64,000 bases of DNA from Deltaproteobacteria bacterium (GTDB lineage: Bacteria > Desulfobacterota > DSM-4660 > Desulfatiglandales > HGW-15): assembly GCA_020060215.1 (NCBI GenBank), contig JAGVAP010000112.1, positions 1-64,000 on the forward strand, written 5' to 3'. This document shows, piece after piece, positions 44,535 through 52,817 of the stretch. Numbering within the stretch: position 1 is the stretch's first letter; every line of letters starts with the position of its first letter. The position numbers and the translations under genes are program-made. The notes below the pieces were generated by a model that did no database searches, was not told the origin of the DNA, and was given only the letters and a program-made list of their open reading frames with translations.

Positions 44535-45569
44535 ATGAAGAGGAGAATCGGGATATCCATCCTTGCGTCGTCCGTCTGCCTCGCACTGGTTCTGTTCGGA
44601 GGGCTGTCCGTTTCCGGTGCGGAGACCTACACCATGCGCGTAGGGCACTCCATGGTCCCTGAGGGACCCAGGGACAAGGCTGCCAAGCTCTTCAAGTCCA
44701 TGGCGGAGAAGAAGAGCGGCGGCAAGCTTAAGGTGGAGGTCTACCCTGCTTCCCAGCTCGGGGACAATCGACAGATGATCGAGGGCGTCCAGCTGGGGAC
44801 CATCGAGGCGGTGATCCAGCCCACGGCCTTCATGGGCGGTTTTGCCCCCATCCTGACCGTCTTCGACCTCCCTTTCCTGTTCCCGACCCAGGATATCACC
44901 ATGAAGGTGGCCTACAGCGATGCGGGCAAGGGGCTCATGGAGAACCTGGAGAAGATCGGGATCAAGGCGGCGGGGTTCTGGGCCGAGGGGGGATTCAAAC
45001 AGTTCACCAACAACAAGCGAGCGATCAGGACCCCCGAGGACTACAAGGGACTGAAGGTCCGGACCATGCCGACGCCGATCATCATGGAGATCTTCAAGGC
45101 CTACGGTGCCACCCCTGTCCCCATCTCCTTCGACGAGCTCTACAACTCCCTTCAGCTGGGGACCGTGGACGGTCAGGACAACCGAATCGGCCTGATCTAC
45201 GAGATGAAGCTCTTCGAGGTGCAGAAATACCTGACCATCTCGGATTACGCGACGATCGTAGAGCTCTTTGCCGTGAGCAAGAAGTGGTATGACAAACTCC
45301 CGGCCGACGTCCAGAAGGTGATTGTCGAAACGGTCCAGGAGATCGCCCCGATCCGCAGGAGCGGAGGAGAGAAGCAGGACGAGGAGTCCCTCGGCCTCAT
45401 CCAGAAGACAGGGAAGACCGAAATATACAAGCTGACCGCCGCAGAGCGGGAACTCTTCAGGCAGCGCTCCCTTCCCGTGCATCAGAAGTTCGTGGAGATG
45501 ACCGGAAAAGAAGGCGGGGCCGTGCTGGAGACCTTCAAGAAGAAGATCGAGGAGCTTCAGAAGAGATAG
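44535..45569 (+). CDS. dctP: TRAP transporter solute receptor
   Basis: This 344-residue periplasmic receptor of the DctP family has a signal peptide (GISILASSVCLALVLFGGLS). It has the conserved FDLPFLFPTQDITMKV, TNNKRAIRTPEDYKGLKVRT and FDELYNSLQLGTVDGQDN blocks. The Arg of KVRTMP should hold the substrate carboxylate. The ligand is a carboxylic acid of unknown identity. The start follows GAGGAGG. Confidence 0.92.
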   Translation: MKRRIGISILASSVCLALVLFGGLSVSGAETYTMRVGHSMVPEGPRDKAAKLFKSMAEKKSGGKLKVEVYPASQLGDNRQMIEGVQLGTIEAVIQPTAFMGGFAPILTVFDLPFLFPTQDITMKVAYSDAGKGLMENLEKIGIKAAGFWAEGGFKQFTNNKRAIRTPEDYKGLKVRTMPTPIIMEIFKAYGATPVPISFDELYNSLQLGTVDGQDNRIGLIYEMKLFEVQKYLTISDYATIVELFAVSKKWYDKLPADVQKVIVETVQEIAPIRRSGGEKQDEESLGLIQKTGKTEIYKLTAAERELFRQRSLPVHQKFVEMTGKEGGAVLETFKKKIEELQKR

Positions 45570-45585
45570 AGGAGGACGCCTGGCG

Positions 45586-46095
45586 GTGCAATCCACGCAG
45601 ATCAATCGGGGCGTCGTCCAGACCACTCGATACGCAATCGGCCTCCTTCTCCTGGCCGTTACCGGACTGCTGTTTCTGAACATCTTCCTTCGGTATGTGT
45701 TCAACTACTCCTTTACCTGGGTCGAGGAGGTGGCCCGCTTCGCCTTTGTCTGGATGGTCTTTCTGGGGGCCGGGCTTCTCGCCCGGGAAGGAGGCCACAT
45801 CAGCCTGGAGGCCTTTTTCAACATGCTCCCGCAGCGATACAGGAGAGTCGGGCTCATCGTCATCAACGCCGTCTGCGTCCTCCTGACGGCGCACCTGTTC
45901 CTCCTCGGCCTCCGGGTGGTGGGCGCGGTGGCCCGCTTCGGACAGAAGAGCCCGGCTGCGCTCATTCCCATGTGGCTGATCTATTCGGCTATCCCCATCG
46001 GCTGCGGCCTCATGGTCCTGGGGTTTGCCGAGGCCACGATCAGGCTCTGGAGAGGGGATCGGGAGACGGAGCCGCAGCGGAGAGAGGTGGATTGA
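45586..46095 (+). CDS. dctQ: TRAP transporter small permease
   Basis: This 169-residue protein has four transmembrane helices, including FLNIFLRYVFNYSFTWVEEV with the conserved WxEE motif of DctQ. The start is GTG 45586, ten bases after GAGGAGG. Its stop overlaps the dctM start by one base. Confidence 0.9.
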   Translation: MQSTQINRGVVQTTRYAIGLLLLAVTGLLFLNIFLRYVFNYSFTWVEEVARFAFVWMVFLGAGLLAREGGHISLEAFFNMLPQRYRRVGLIVINAVCVLLTAHLFLLGLRVVGAVARFGQKSPAALIPMWLIYSAIPIGCGLMVLGFAEATIRLWRGDRETEPQRREVD

Positions 46096-47378
46096 TGATC
46101 ACACTCGTGTTCTCCCTCTTCATGGTCCTTCTGCTCACCAACTTCCCGGTGTTCGCATCCCTTCTGATCTCCTCCATGATCGCCCTCTTCTTCTATGCGC
46201 CAAACGTGCCGATGGACATCGTGGTGCAGAGGCTCTTCTCGAGCATCGACAAGTTTGCCCTGATGGCCGTGCCCTTCTTCATCCTGGGCGCCAACATCAT
46301 GGGAAGGGGGGGGATGTCCCGCCGGCTCATCGAATGGGCCCAGTCCATGGTCGGGGGGCTGCGCGGCGGGCTGGCACTGACCACGATCGCCTCCTGCGAG
46401 TTTTTCGGGGCCATTTCCGGCTCCAGCCCGGCAACCGTGGTGGCCGTGGGAAAGCTGGTCTTTCCCGGTCTCATCAAGAACGGGTACGGAGAACGGTTCG
46501 CGCTCGGCCTGGTCACCGCAACGGGGGCGGTCGCCATCGTCATCCCGCCGAGCATCACGATGATCCTCTTCGCCTCGGTGACCAATGTCTCCGTAGGCGA
46601 GCTTTTCATGGCGGGGATCCTCCCGGGCGTGGTTTTCGGCGCTTGCATCGGTCTCTATGTCCTGTATTATGCCTACAGGCACGGTTTGAATCCTTCAAGG
46701 CGTATGAATGTGAGGGAGATCGTGAGGACCACCCGGGATGCCTTCTGGGCCATCGGGGCGCCTGTGATCATCCTGGGGGGAATCTACACCGGCGTCTTCA
46801 CACCCACGGAGTCCGCGGCCGTGGCCACGGTCTATGCGGTCGTGGTGACGATGTTCATCTACCGTGAGATGGACCTGAAGATGCTGCTGGAGATCGCGAT
46901 CGATTCGGCGAAGGTCACCGGAATGATCTTTCTCATCGTGGCCGCATCCGGCATCCTCTCGTGGGTCTTGACCATCGGCCAGGCCCCTCAGGGGCTCGCC
47001 GCCTGGATCCAGGAGAAGAACGCCTCGCCCTTCATGATCCTTCTGCTCATCAATGTCGTGCTGATCGTGGCGGGGATGTTCGTGGACCCCAACTCCGCGG
47101 TGCTGGTCTTCACACCCCTGTTCTTCCCCATTGTCTCGGCGGCGGGGATCAACCCGGTCCACTTCGGAATCCTGTTCACGATCAACATGGCGATCGGCAT
47201 GTACACCCCTCCGTTCGGATTGAACCTGTTCGTCAGCGGAGGGGTCTTCGGTTTTCCACAACGAATGGTCTACCATGGGGTCCTTCCCTTCTTTTTCTGG
47301 AGCCTGTTGGCCCTGTTGCTGATCACCTACGTCCCCGGGATCTCGATGCTGATCCCGAATCTCGTCTATTCGAGATAA
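46095..47378 (+). CDS. dctM: TRAP transporter large permease
   Basis: This 427-residue sodium-coupled permease of the DctM family has about 12 helices. Typical segments are MAVPFFILGANIMGRGGMSR, FFGAISGSSPATVVAVGKLV and IVIPPSITMILFASVT. The start overlaps dctQ by one base. A sharp drop in GC follows its stop. Confidence 0.93.
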   Translation: MITLVFSLFMVLLLTNFPVFASLLISSMIALFFYAPNVPMDIVVQRLFSSIDKFALMAVPFFILGANIMGRGGMSRRLIEWAQSMVGGLRGGLALTTIASCEFFGAISGSSPATVVAVGKLVFPGLIKNGYGERFALGLVTATGAVAIVIPPSITMILFASVTNVSVGELFMAGILPGVVFGACIGLYVLYYAYRHGLNPSRRMNVREIVRTTRDAFWAIGAPVIILGGIYTGVFTPTESAAVATVYAVVVTMFIYREMDLKMLLEIAIDSAKVTGMIFLIVAASGILSWVLTIGQAPQGLAAWIQEKNASPFMILLLINVVLIVAGMFVDPNSAVLVFTPLFFPIVSAAGINPVHFGILFTINMAIGMYTPPFGLNLFVSGGVFGFPQRMVYHGVLPFFFWSLLALLLITYVPGISMLIPNLVYSR

Positions 47379-47546
47379 TCGGAAGGAGTGCAGGCGAGGC
47401 AAAGACAAGTACAAGGAACGATCAAAACGCTCGTCGGAATCTGCGCCGGCGGAACTCGGAAAACCGAACAGCCTAACCTGGATGAAGCCGCTTGGGAGTT
47501 GTACAAACCCTCAAACAAAACTCTGTTTAGGCATGGAGGTTTGAAA

Positions 47547-48404
47547 ATGTGCAGATTGTGCGAGCTATGGGGGGTAAAGCATAAGGATTATCCGGCTCGT
47601 TATTTTTTCAATGACGAGCTGTATGATCCGGACCTGCTCTTTGAAGACCTGAAGTGGGCATCTCAGGTGGCGTGCTGGGCCGCCACCTTTGAAAACCAGA
47701 GGGCCGATTTGGCGGCTTATGAAAACGCGCTGACGACTCATCGACACCAGATCATGACCTTAAGGGAGATTCTCGATACCATTGAATTCGTTGATGACAT
47801 CATGAAGAAAGGAAAAATCCCCGGTGGAGAGTTTGCCGTTTCGGTTTGCGGGTGCAAGTATCTCACCCTGAATGTCAAGGAATTCATTTGTATGACATGG
47901 GAGCCCATACCCCTGGAGGAGATCGGGTGGTTCGTAAATGAGGACGTCAACCTGTTCCTCAAACGGATAAGCTATGAGGAAGCGAGAGATATCCTGATCA
48001 ATTGCGACAAAAAGGGCTATCTCCATAGCTTTGATATCATGAAAGGCGAAGGAGAGGACATGCCATGGCTACCGTGGGTCTGTAACTGTGAGTACCCAAG
48101 TTGCCACTCCTGCAAGGCCCGCATCGACCTAGGTTATCTCCAGGATGAACACAGAGGCCATTATGTGGCAGTCCCTGATACCGGCAAATGCAATGGCTGC
48201 CGAAAGTGCGCGCCATGGTGTCAATGGGGGGCTCTGCACGTCGCATCGGCAACGAACAAGGTTACAATCAGCCCCCTAAGGTGCATGGGATGTGGTCTTT
48301 GCCAGACCCATTGCCCGGAATCCGACTGGAAAACGAATTCGGGGGCCATCAGAATGGTAGATCGTGATGGCGTGCTCGTTTCCCCTAGACAAGTCTATCT
48401 GTAG
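47547..48404 (+). CDS. Multi-cluster iron-sulfur protein
   Basis: This 285-residue protein has an N-terminal region of unknown fold beginning MCRLCELWGVKHKDYPARYF, with a CxxC pair. From about residue 150 it resembles a ferredoxin-like family with RISYEEARDILINCDKKGYL, then VCNCEYPSCHSCKA. Two [4Fe-4S] motifs end it: CNGCRKCAPWC and CMGCGLCQTHCPE. It probably passes electrons to or from an unidentified partner. GGAGG lies seven bases before ATG 47547; a frame open to 47388 lacks one. Codon choice is AT-richer than in its neighbours (see findings). Confidence 0.75.
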   Translation: MCRLCELWGVKHKDYPARYFFNDELYDPDLLFEDLKWASQVACWAATFENQRADLAAYENALTTHRHQIMTLREILDTIEFVDDIMKKGKIPGGEFAVSVCGCKYLTLNVKEFICMTWEPIPLEEIGWFVNEDVNLFLKRISYEEARDILINCDKKGYLHSFDIMKGEGEDMPWLPWVCNCEYPSCHSCKARIDLGYLQDEHRGHYVAVPDTGKCNGCRKCAPWCQWGALHVASATNKVTISPLRCMGCGLCQTHCPESDWKTNSGAIRMVDRDGVLVSPRQVYL

Positions 48405-48415
48405 GAGGTGCAGGT

Positions 48416-48958
48416 ATGGGAACAAAAGAATATGTGGAATGGGTTTTGGGTCTGCCTGAGGAAGAGAAGGCCAAGAGATTGGTTTTTATGTATGTGCCCC
48501 CCAGGAATGTTCCTGCTCCTCATTTGACAGGACAGAAGAGGTATGAGAGGGCCGAGCACAGTCGATGGCCCTACGTGCGGAATCGCTTCGACCTGGAATG
48601 GATCAAGAAATACACCCCGGGCGACACTCTGAATTATAGGTACAATGTCCCTATCCGCATGCAGGTAGACTACGATAGATGTACGCCCGAAGTGGCCGCG
48701 AAGTGTTTTAAGTGCCTATCTGCCTGTCCTAGTACGTGTCTCCAGAAATGGCCTGTCGAAGATACCCGCTCGATTGTGGCGCCAAAGGACCACGTTCCTA
48801 CCGGAAAAAATCCAACGAAATACGTAGTTACGTCGTTTTTTTTGATCACCTGCAATCAGTGCAACAAGTGTGTGGAGATCTGTCCGGAAAAGGCGATCAG
48901 CCTTTCAACGGTTCCAGTAACCAAACCATATGGGGAGGTGCACCCGGTTCTTTATTGA
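48416..48958 (+). CDS. Ferredoxin-like protein of the iron-sulfur cassette
   Basis: This 180-residue protein has cysteine groups for two clusters. CTPEVAAKCFKCLSACPSTC is irregular, and CNQCNKCVEICPEKAI is a standard [4Fe-4S] motif. The N-terminal 70 residues (RLVFMYVPPRNVPAPHL) match nothing I know. It starts 12 bases after the preceding gene with AGGAGG upstream, so the two form an electron-transfer pair. Like its neighbour it is AT-richer than the region. Confidence 0.7.
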   Translation: MGTKEYVEWVLGLPEEEKAKRLVFMYVPPRNVPAPHLTGQKRYERAEHSRWPYVRNRFDLEWIKKYTPGDTLNYRYNVPIRMQVDYDRCTPEVAAKCFKCLSACPSTCLQKWPVEDTRSIVAPKDHVPTGKNPTKYVVTSFFLITCNQCNKCVEICPEKAISLSTVPVTKPYGEVHPVLY

Positions 48959-49005
48959 TCTGCTGCATTCATGAAACCGGACATGGTTGATAAAGGAGGT
49001 TGGAA

Positions 49006-49287
49006 ATGTGCTCTGGTCATGGCGATCAAGTCGAAAAGCGCATGGTCTCGTATGAGTCTAACGGAAGGTACTATGACATCCGGCAGAGGCTCATCTGCGG
49101 GGAAAATGACCTGCGATGCACCACCACCGTATTGCCGAAACCGGACGATACGGCAAAAAGAAGCATCACTACGGTCACTCTGGATACTGTGATCGAGCAT
49201 ATGCACAATGTCACACACGATCAAGGCAAGCATATGCTCTACAAGGAAGAGTTGCAGCGTGCGGTTGCGGTGATATCGCTCCTGTGA
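49006..49287 (+). CDS. Small hypothetical protein of the iron-sulfur cassette
   Basis: The product has 93 residues beginning MCSGHGDQVEKRMVSYESNG and contains RLICGENDLRCTTTVLPK. It has few cysteines and no recognised motif. An excellent ribosome binding site (AAAGGAGG, six bases before ATG 49006) and the same AT-rich character tie it to the two iron-sulfur genes upstream, 47 bases away. The function is unknown. Confidence 0.55.
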   Translation: MCSGHGDQVEKRMVSYESNGRYYDIRQRLICGENDLRCTTTVLPKPDDTAKRSITTVTLDTVIEHMHNVTHDQGKHMLYKEELQRAVAVISLL

Positions 49288-49323
49288 GCAGGGTTACCAT
49301 ATTCAACCAAGAGGAGGACGGCT

Positions 49324-50316
49324 ATGCAGTTTGCAGGAAGAAACGGACGGATGTTCTTGGTCGCAGTGGGGCTGCTGGCGCTGTTTGCAGCGTCGACGGG
49401 CGTCGTCGATGCAACGGCGGCAGGCTATCCCGACAAGGCGGTCACCCTGGTGGTGCCGTACCCGGCCGGGGGGAGGACCGATCTCACCGGAAGGGTTTTG
49501 GCCCAGTACCTCAAGGACGCCCTCGGCCAGCCGGTGGTCGTCGTGAACAAGGCCGGCGCAGGAGGGGTGCTGGGGGCCAAGGAGGTGGCGAACGCCAAAG
49601 CGGACGGGTACACGCTGGGGGTCTTTTCAACAGGGGCCGTGAGCGCCCAGTACACCGTCCCGACGCCGGTGAACCTCAAGGAGTATCACCTGATCAGCAT
49701 CGTCAACGTGGACCCCGCGGCCATGGCGGTTTCTGCGACCGCCCCGTGGAAGACCGCCAGGGAGTTCGCGGAGCATGCCAAGAAGAACCCCGATACCCTC
49801 AAGGTGGGGATGATCCCCGGCTCCTCTTCTCAGGTGTTCGCGGCCTCCTTTGCAAAGGCCGCCGGGATCAAGGTGGTTTATGTGCCCTTCAAAGGGGATG
49901 CGGACGGGGCCACCGCCCTGGCAGGGGGGCACCTGGAAGGGCACTTCGCAGTCCCCGTCTCGTACAAGGCGCTCGCCGAAGGGGGAAAGATCCGGGTCCT
50001 GGGGGTGGCCGCGGAGAAACGGGAGGGGATCTACAAGGACTTCCCGACCTTCAAAGAGCAGGGGATCGATCTGACCATCGCCAGCTTTCATGGGATCTTT
50101 GCCCCGAAGGGGACCCCCAAGGAAGTCCAGGCGGTCCTCGACCAGGCCATTGCCAAGACGTTCAAGAACCAGGAATTCATCGAAACCATGAACAAGGCGT
50201 ACATGGCGCCGGTCTACATGAACCAGGAAAAGGGATCCCAGTTCCTCACCAAGCAGGACGAGCTCTATCGGAAGATCATAGAGGAACTCGGGCTCATGGT
50301 CTCGAAACCCCAGTAG
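49324..50316 (+). CDS. Bug-family solute receptor (TctC-like), second copy
   Basis: This receptor has 330 residues. A signal peptide precedes YPDKAVTLVVPYPAGGRTDL and NKAGAGGVLGAKEVANAKAD. It is strikingly close to the receptor at 23.7 kb, even in TVPTPVNLKEY against TVPTPTNAKEY, so both probably bind related carboxylates. tctB and tctA follow, making this the complete TTT system. The start follows AGAGGAGG. Confidence 0.92.
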   Translation: MQFAGRNGRMFLVAVGLLALFAASTGVVDATAAGYPDKAVTLVVPYPAGGRTDLTGRVLAQYLKDALGQPVVVVNKAGAGGVLGAKEVANAKADGYTLGVFSTGAVSAQYTVPTPVNLKEYHLISIVNVDPAAMAVSATAPWKTAREFAEHAKKNPDTLKVGMIPGSSSQVFAASFAKAAGIKVVYVPFKGDADGATALAGGHLEGHFAVPVSYKALAEGGKIRVLGVAAEKREGIYKDFPTFKEQGIDLTIASFHGIFAPKGTPKEVQAVLDQAIAKTFKNQEFIETMNKAYMAPVYMNQEKGSQFLTKQDELYRKIIEELGLMVSKPQ

Positions 50317-50539
50317 GAGAAAGCGGGCAGGGAAAGCCGGCATCCCGGGGCCGTCTCCTCAGCCGATTCCATGCAAAGCGGCCGATGGAGACCATCGAAG
50401 GAGTTTCCGCCCGCCCCGGGCCCCGGTTCTGCCGCCGACCCATGGGCAGCGGCTTTTCGTTTTTGAAAGAGACCCCCCATGGCCGACCCTTGCAGGCCGT
50501 CGTCTTTCAAAGCGCCGGGGTCTTGCCCGAGGAGATGAA

Positions 50540-50989
50540 ATGAAGGACCTGGATTTTGCCAGCGGGATATTCCTGTTGCTGTTCGGCAGTTTTCTCGCGG
50601 TCGAAGCCCTGAAACTGCCTTTGGGCGGGTTCCGGCATCCGGACGCGGGGTTCCTGCCGTTCGGGGTCTCCCTGGTCATGATCTTCCTTTCGGTCCTTGT
50701 CCTGGCAGGCGCTCTCAGGAAGGGGCACCTGAAAGAGTGGCTCCGATTCGGGGAGGGGAAGTGGAAGGTGTGGATCGCGGTCCTGGGGATGCTGGCCTAC
50801 GTCCTCGTCTTGAACTCTCTGGGGTTTCTCCTTTCGACCTTCCTGATCATGCTGCTCCTGCTGAGGGTGCTCGAAAGGCAGGGATGGACCACCTCGCTGG
50901 CCATCTCGCTCCCTTCCGTGCTGCTCGGGTATCTCCTGTTCACCCGAGGCCTGGGGGTCCCACTCCCCAGGGGGATAATCCCGGTCTGA
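50540..50989 (+). CDS. tctB: TTT small permease subunit
   Basis: This 149-residue membrane protein has four hydrophobic helices, for example FASGIFLLLFGSFLAVEAL and FLLSTFLIMLLLLRVL, and the PDAGFLPFGVSLVMIFLS block of TctB. GAGGAG lies close before the start. A 220-base gap precedes it in which I see nothing. Confidence 0.82.
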   Translation: MKDLDFASGIFLLLFGSFLAVEALKLPLGGFRHPDAGFLPFGVSLVMIFLSVLVLAGALRKGHLKEWLRFGEGKWKVWIAVLGMLAYVLVLNSLGFLLSTFLIMLLLLRVLERQGWTTSLAISLPSVLLGYLLFTRGLGVPLPRGIIPV

Positions 50990-51040
50990 GCGGGAGGACG
51001 GGCCGGGATGGAGGGTGTATTGAATGAGAGATGACAGGTC

Positions 51041-52561
51041 ATGGAATCGCTGAGCAACCTTTTTCTCGGGTTCACGGTATCCCTCAGTCCCGTGAATCTC
51101 ATGTACTGCTTCATCGGGGTGGTCCTGGGGACGGTGGTGGGGGTCCTCCCGGGGCTCGGGGCCTCGGCGACCATCGCGCTCCTTCTGCCCATTACCTTCT
51201 ACATCCAGGATACCTCCGCCATCATCATGCTCGCGGGGATCTGGTATGGGAGCATGTACGGCGGCTCCATCACCTCCATCCTGCTGCGCATCCCCGGGGA
51301 AGCGGCCTCTGTGGTCACCTGTCTCGACGGCTACCAGATGGCCAAGAAAGGCCGCGCAGGGGTGGCGCTCGGGATCTCGGCCTTCGGCTCCTTCATCGCC
51401 GGGACCCTCGGCATCGTCGGCCTGATGCTGCTGGCGCCGCCCCTGGCGGAGTTCTCCCTGCGGTTCGGGCCGCCCGAGTACTTCGCCCTGACGATGCTCG
51501 GGCTGACCCTGGTGGCCTACCTCGCCCAGGGTTCCATGATCAAGGCGATCCTGATGTCGGTCCTCGGCCTTGTCTTGTCCATGGTGGGACTGGACCCGGT
51601 CAGGAGCATGGCCCGTTTCACCTACAATTCCCTGATCCTCATGAACGGCCTTGAGCTTGTCCCGATCGCCATGGGGCTGTTCGGCATCTCCGAGGTCCTC
51701 TCCATCCTGGAGCGAAAGACGGTCCAGGAGGAGGTGGCCAAGCCTCCCAAGGGACTCCTGTCGCTGCTGCCGAACCGAAAAGACTGGCGCGATTCCGCGG
51801 TTCCCATGGCCAGGGGAACCGTCCTCGGGTTCCTCATAGGGATCATCCCGGGAGGGGGGGCGATCATCTCCTCCTTTGCTTCCTATGCGGTGGAGAAGCG
51901 CGTGTCCAAACACCCCGAGCGCTTCGGCACGGGGGCCATCGAGGCCGTTGCAGCGCCCGAGTCGGCGAACAATGCCGCTACGGCGGGGGGGTTCATCCCC
52001 CTTCTCACCCTGGGGATCCCTTCCAATGTCATCACCGCGCTGATGCTCGGCGCGCTCATGCTGCACGGGGTCACGCCGGGGCCTACCCTGCTTACCAACC
52101 GTCCGGACATGTTCTGGGGCGTGGTCACGAGCATGTACATCGGCAATGCCATGCTGCTCGTCCTGAACCTCCCCCTGATCGGGCTCTTCACCAAGATTGC
52201 CAAAGTGCCCGAGGCCATCATGGGCTCCATCATCACCCTGGTATGCCTGATCGGCGCTTACGGCGTGAACAACAACCCGATGGATATCCTCGTGATGGTG
52301 GTCTTCGGAATCCTGGGCTACCTGATGAAGAAGTTCAAATATGAGCCGGCCCCCTTCCTGCTCGCCTTCATCCTGGGGCCGATGATCGAGATCTCGCTGC
52401 GGCAGTCCCTGATCGTGTCGAGGGGCAGTTTCATGATCTTTTTCTCGCGCCCCATATCGGCAGTGCTCCTGGGGCTGGCCATCCTTCTTCTTGTCACGCC
52501 CGCAGTGAGGAGGTATTTCGGCCTGACGAAGGGCGGGGAGATCTCTTCGTCCGAGAAGTGA
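51041..52561 (+). CDS. tctA: TTT large permease subunit
   Basis: This 506-residue cation-coupled permease has about 12 helices. The TctA signatures are GVVLGTVVGVLPGLGASATI near the N-terminus and GFLIGIIPGGGAIISSFASY in the second half, with APESANNAATAGGFIPLLTL between helices. The ribosome binding site is weak (AGG four bases before the start). Confidence 0.93.
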   Translation: MESLSNLFLGFTVSLSPVNLMYCFIGVVLGTVVGVLPGLGASATIALLLPITFYIQDTSAIIMLAGIWYGSMYGGSITSILLRIPGEAASVVTCLDGYQMAKKGRAGVALGISAFGSFIAGTLGIVGLMLLAPPLAEFSLRFGPPEYFALTMLGLTLVAYLAQGSMIKAILMSVLGLVLSMVGLDPVRSMARFTYNSLILMNGLELVPIAMGLFGISEVLSILERKTVQEEVAKPPKGLLSLLPNRKDWRDSAVPMARGTVLGFLIGIIPGGGAIISSFASYAVEKRVSKHPERFGTGAIEAVAAPESANNAATAGGFIPLLTLGIPSNVITALMLGALMLHGVTPGPTLLTNRPDMFWGVVTSMYIGNAMLLVLNLPLIGLFTKIAKVPEAIMGSIITLVCLIGAYGVNNNPMDILVMVVFGILGYLMKKFKYEPAPFLLAFILGPMIEISLRQSLIVSRGSFMIFFSRPISAVLLGLAILLLVTPAVRRYFGLTKGGEISSSEK

Positions 52562-52817
52562 CGGGCCCTCTCCATTTCACCTCCCGGCGGAGGACCGGGA
52601 GAGGTCTCTACCGAACGGGATGAAAAAGGACCGCTTGAAATCCAAATGACCAAGCTCAAATGACCAATCGAGCTCAAATGTCCATGGAGTTGAACCTCCT
52701 TCGAGAGGGCCACCTGAGGCCGCGCGCCTGTCGCCGCCAAGCGGGGGCTCTGCGGTTGGAGTCCCACTCGGAAAACTTTCATGCCCGGTCCGTACGGCCG
52801 GGGCTTCCGGCGATGGA
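52562..52817. other. Spacer with CAAATGACCAA repeats and small hairpin
   Basis: CTCCCGG and CCGGGAG form a 7-base stem at about 52580-52600 after tctA, without a T run. Near 52645-52685, CAAATGACCAA-type words are repeated, a common dispersed junk repeat. No gene or clear promoter for the next gene is visible. Confidence 0.4.
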
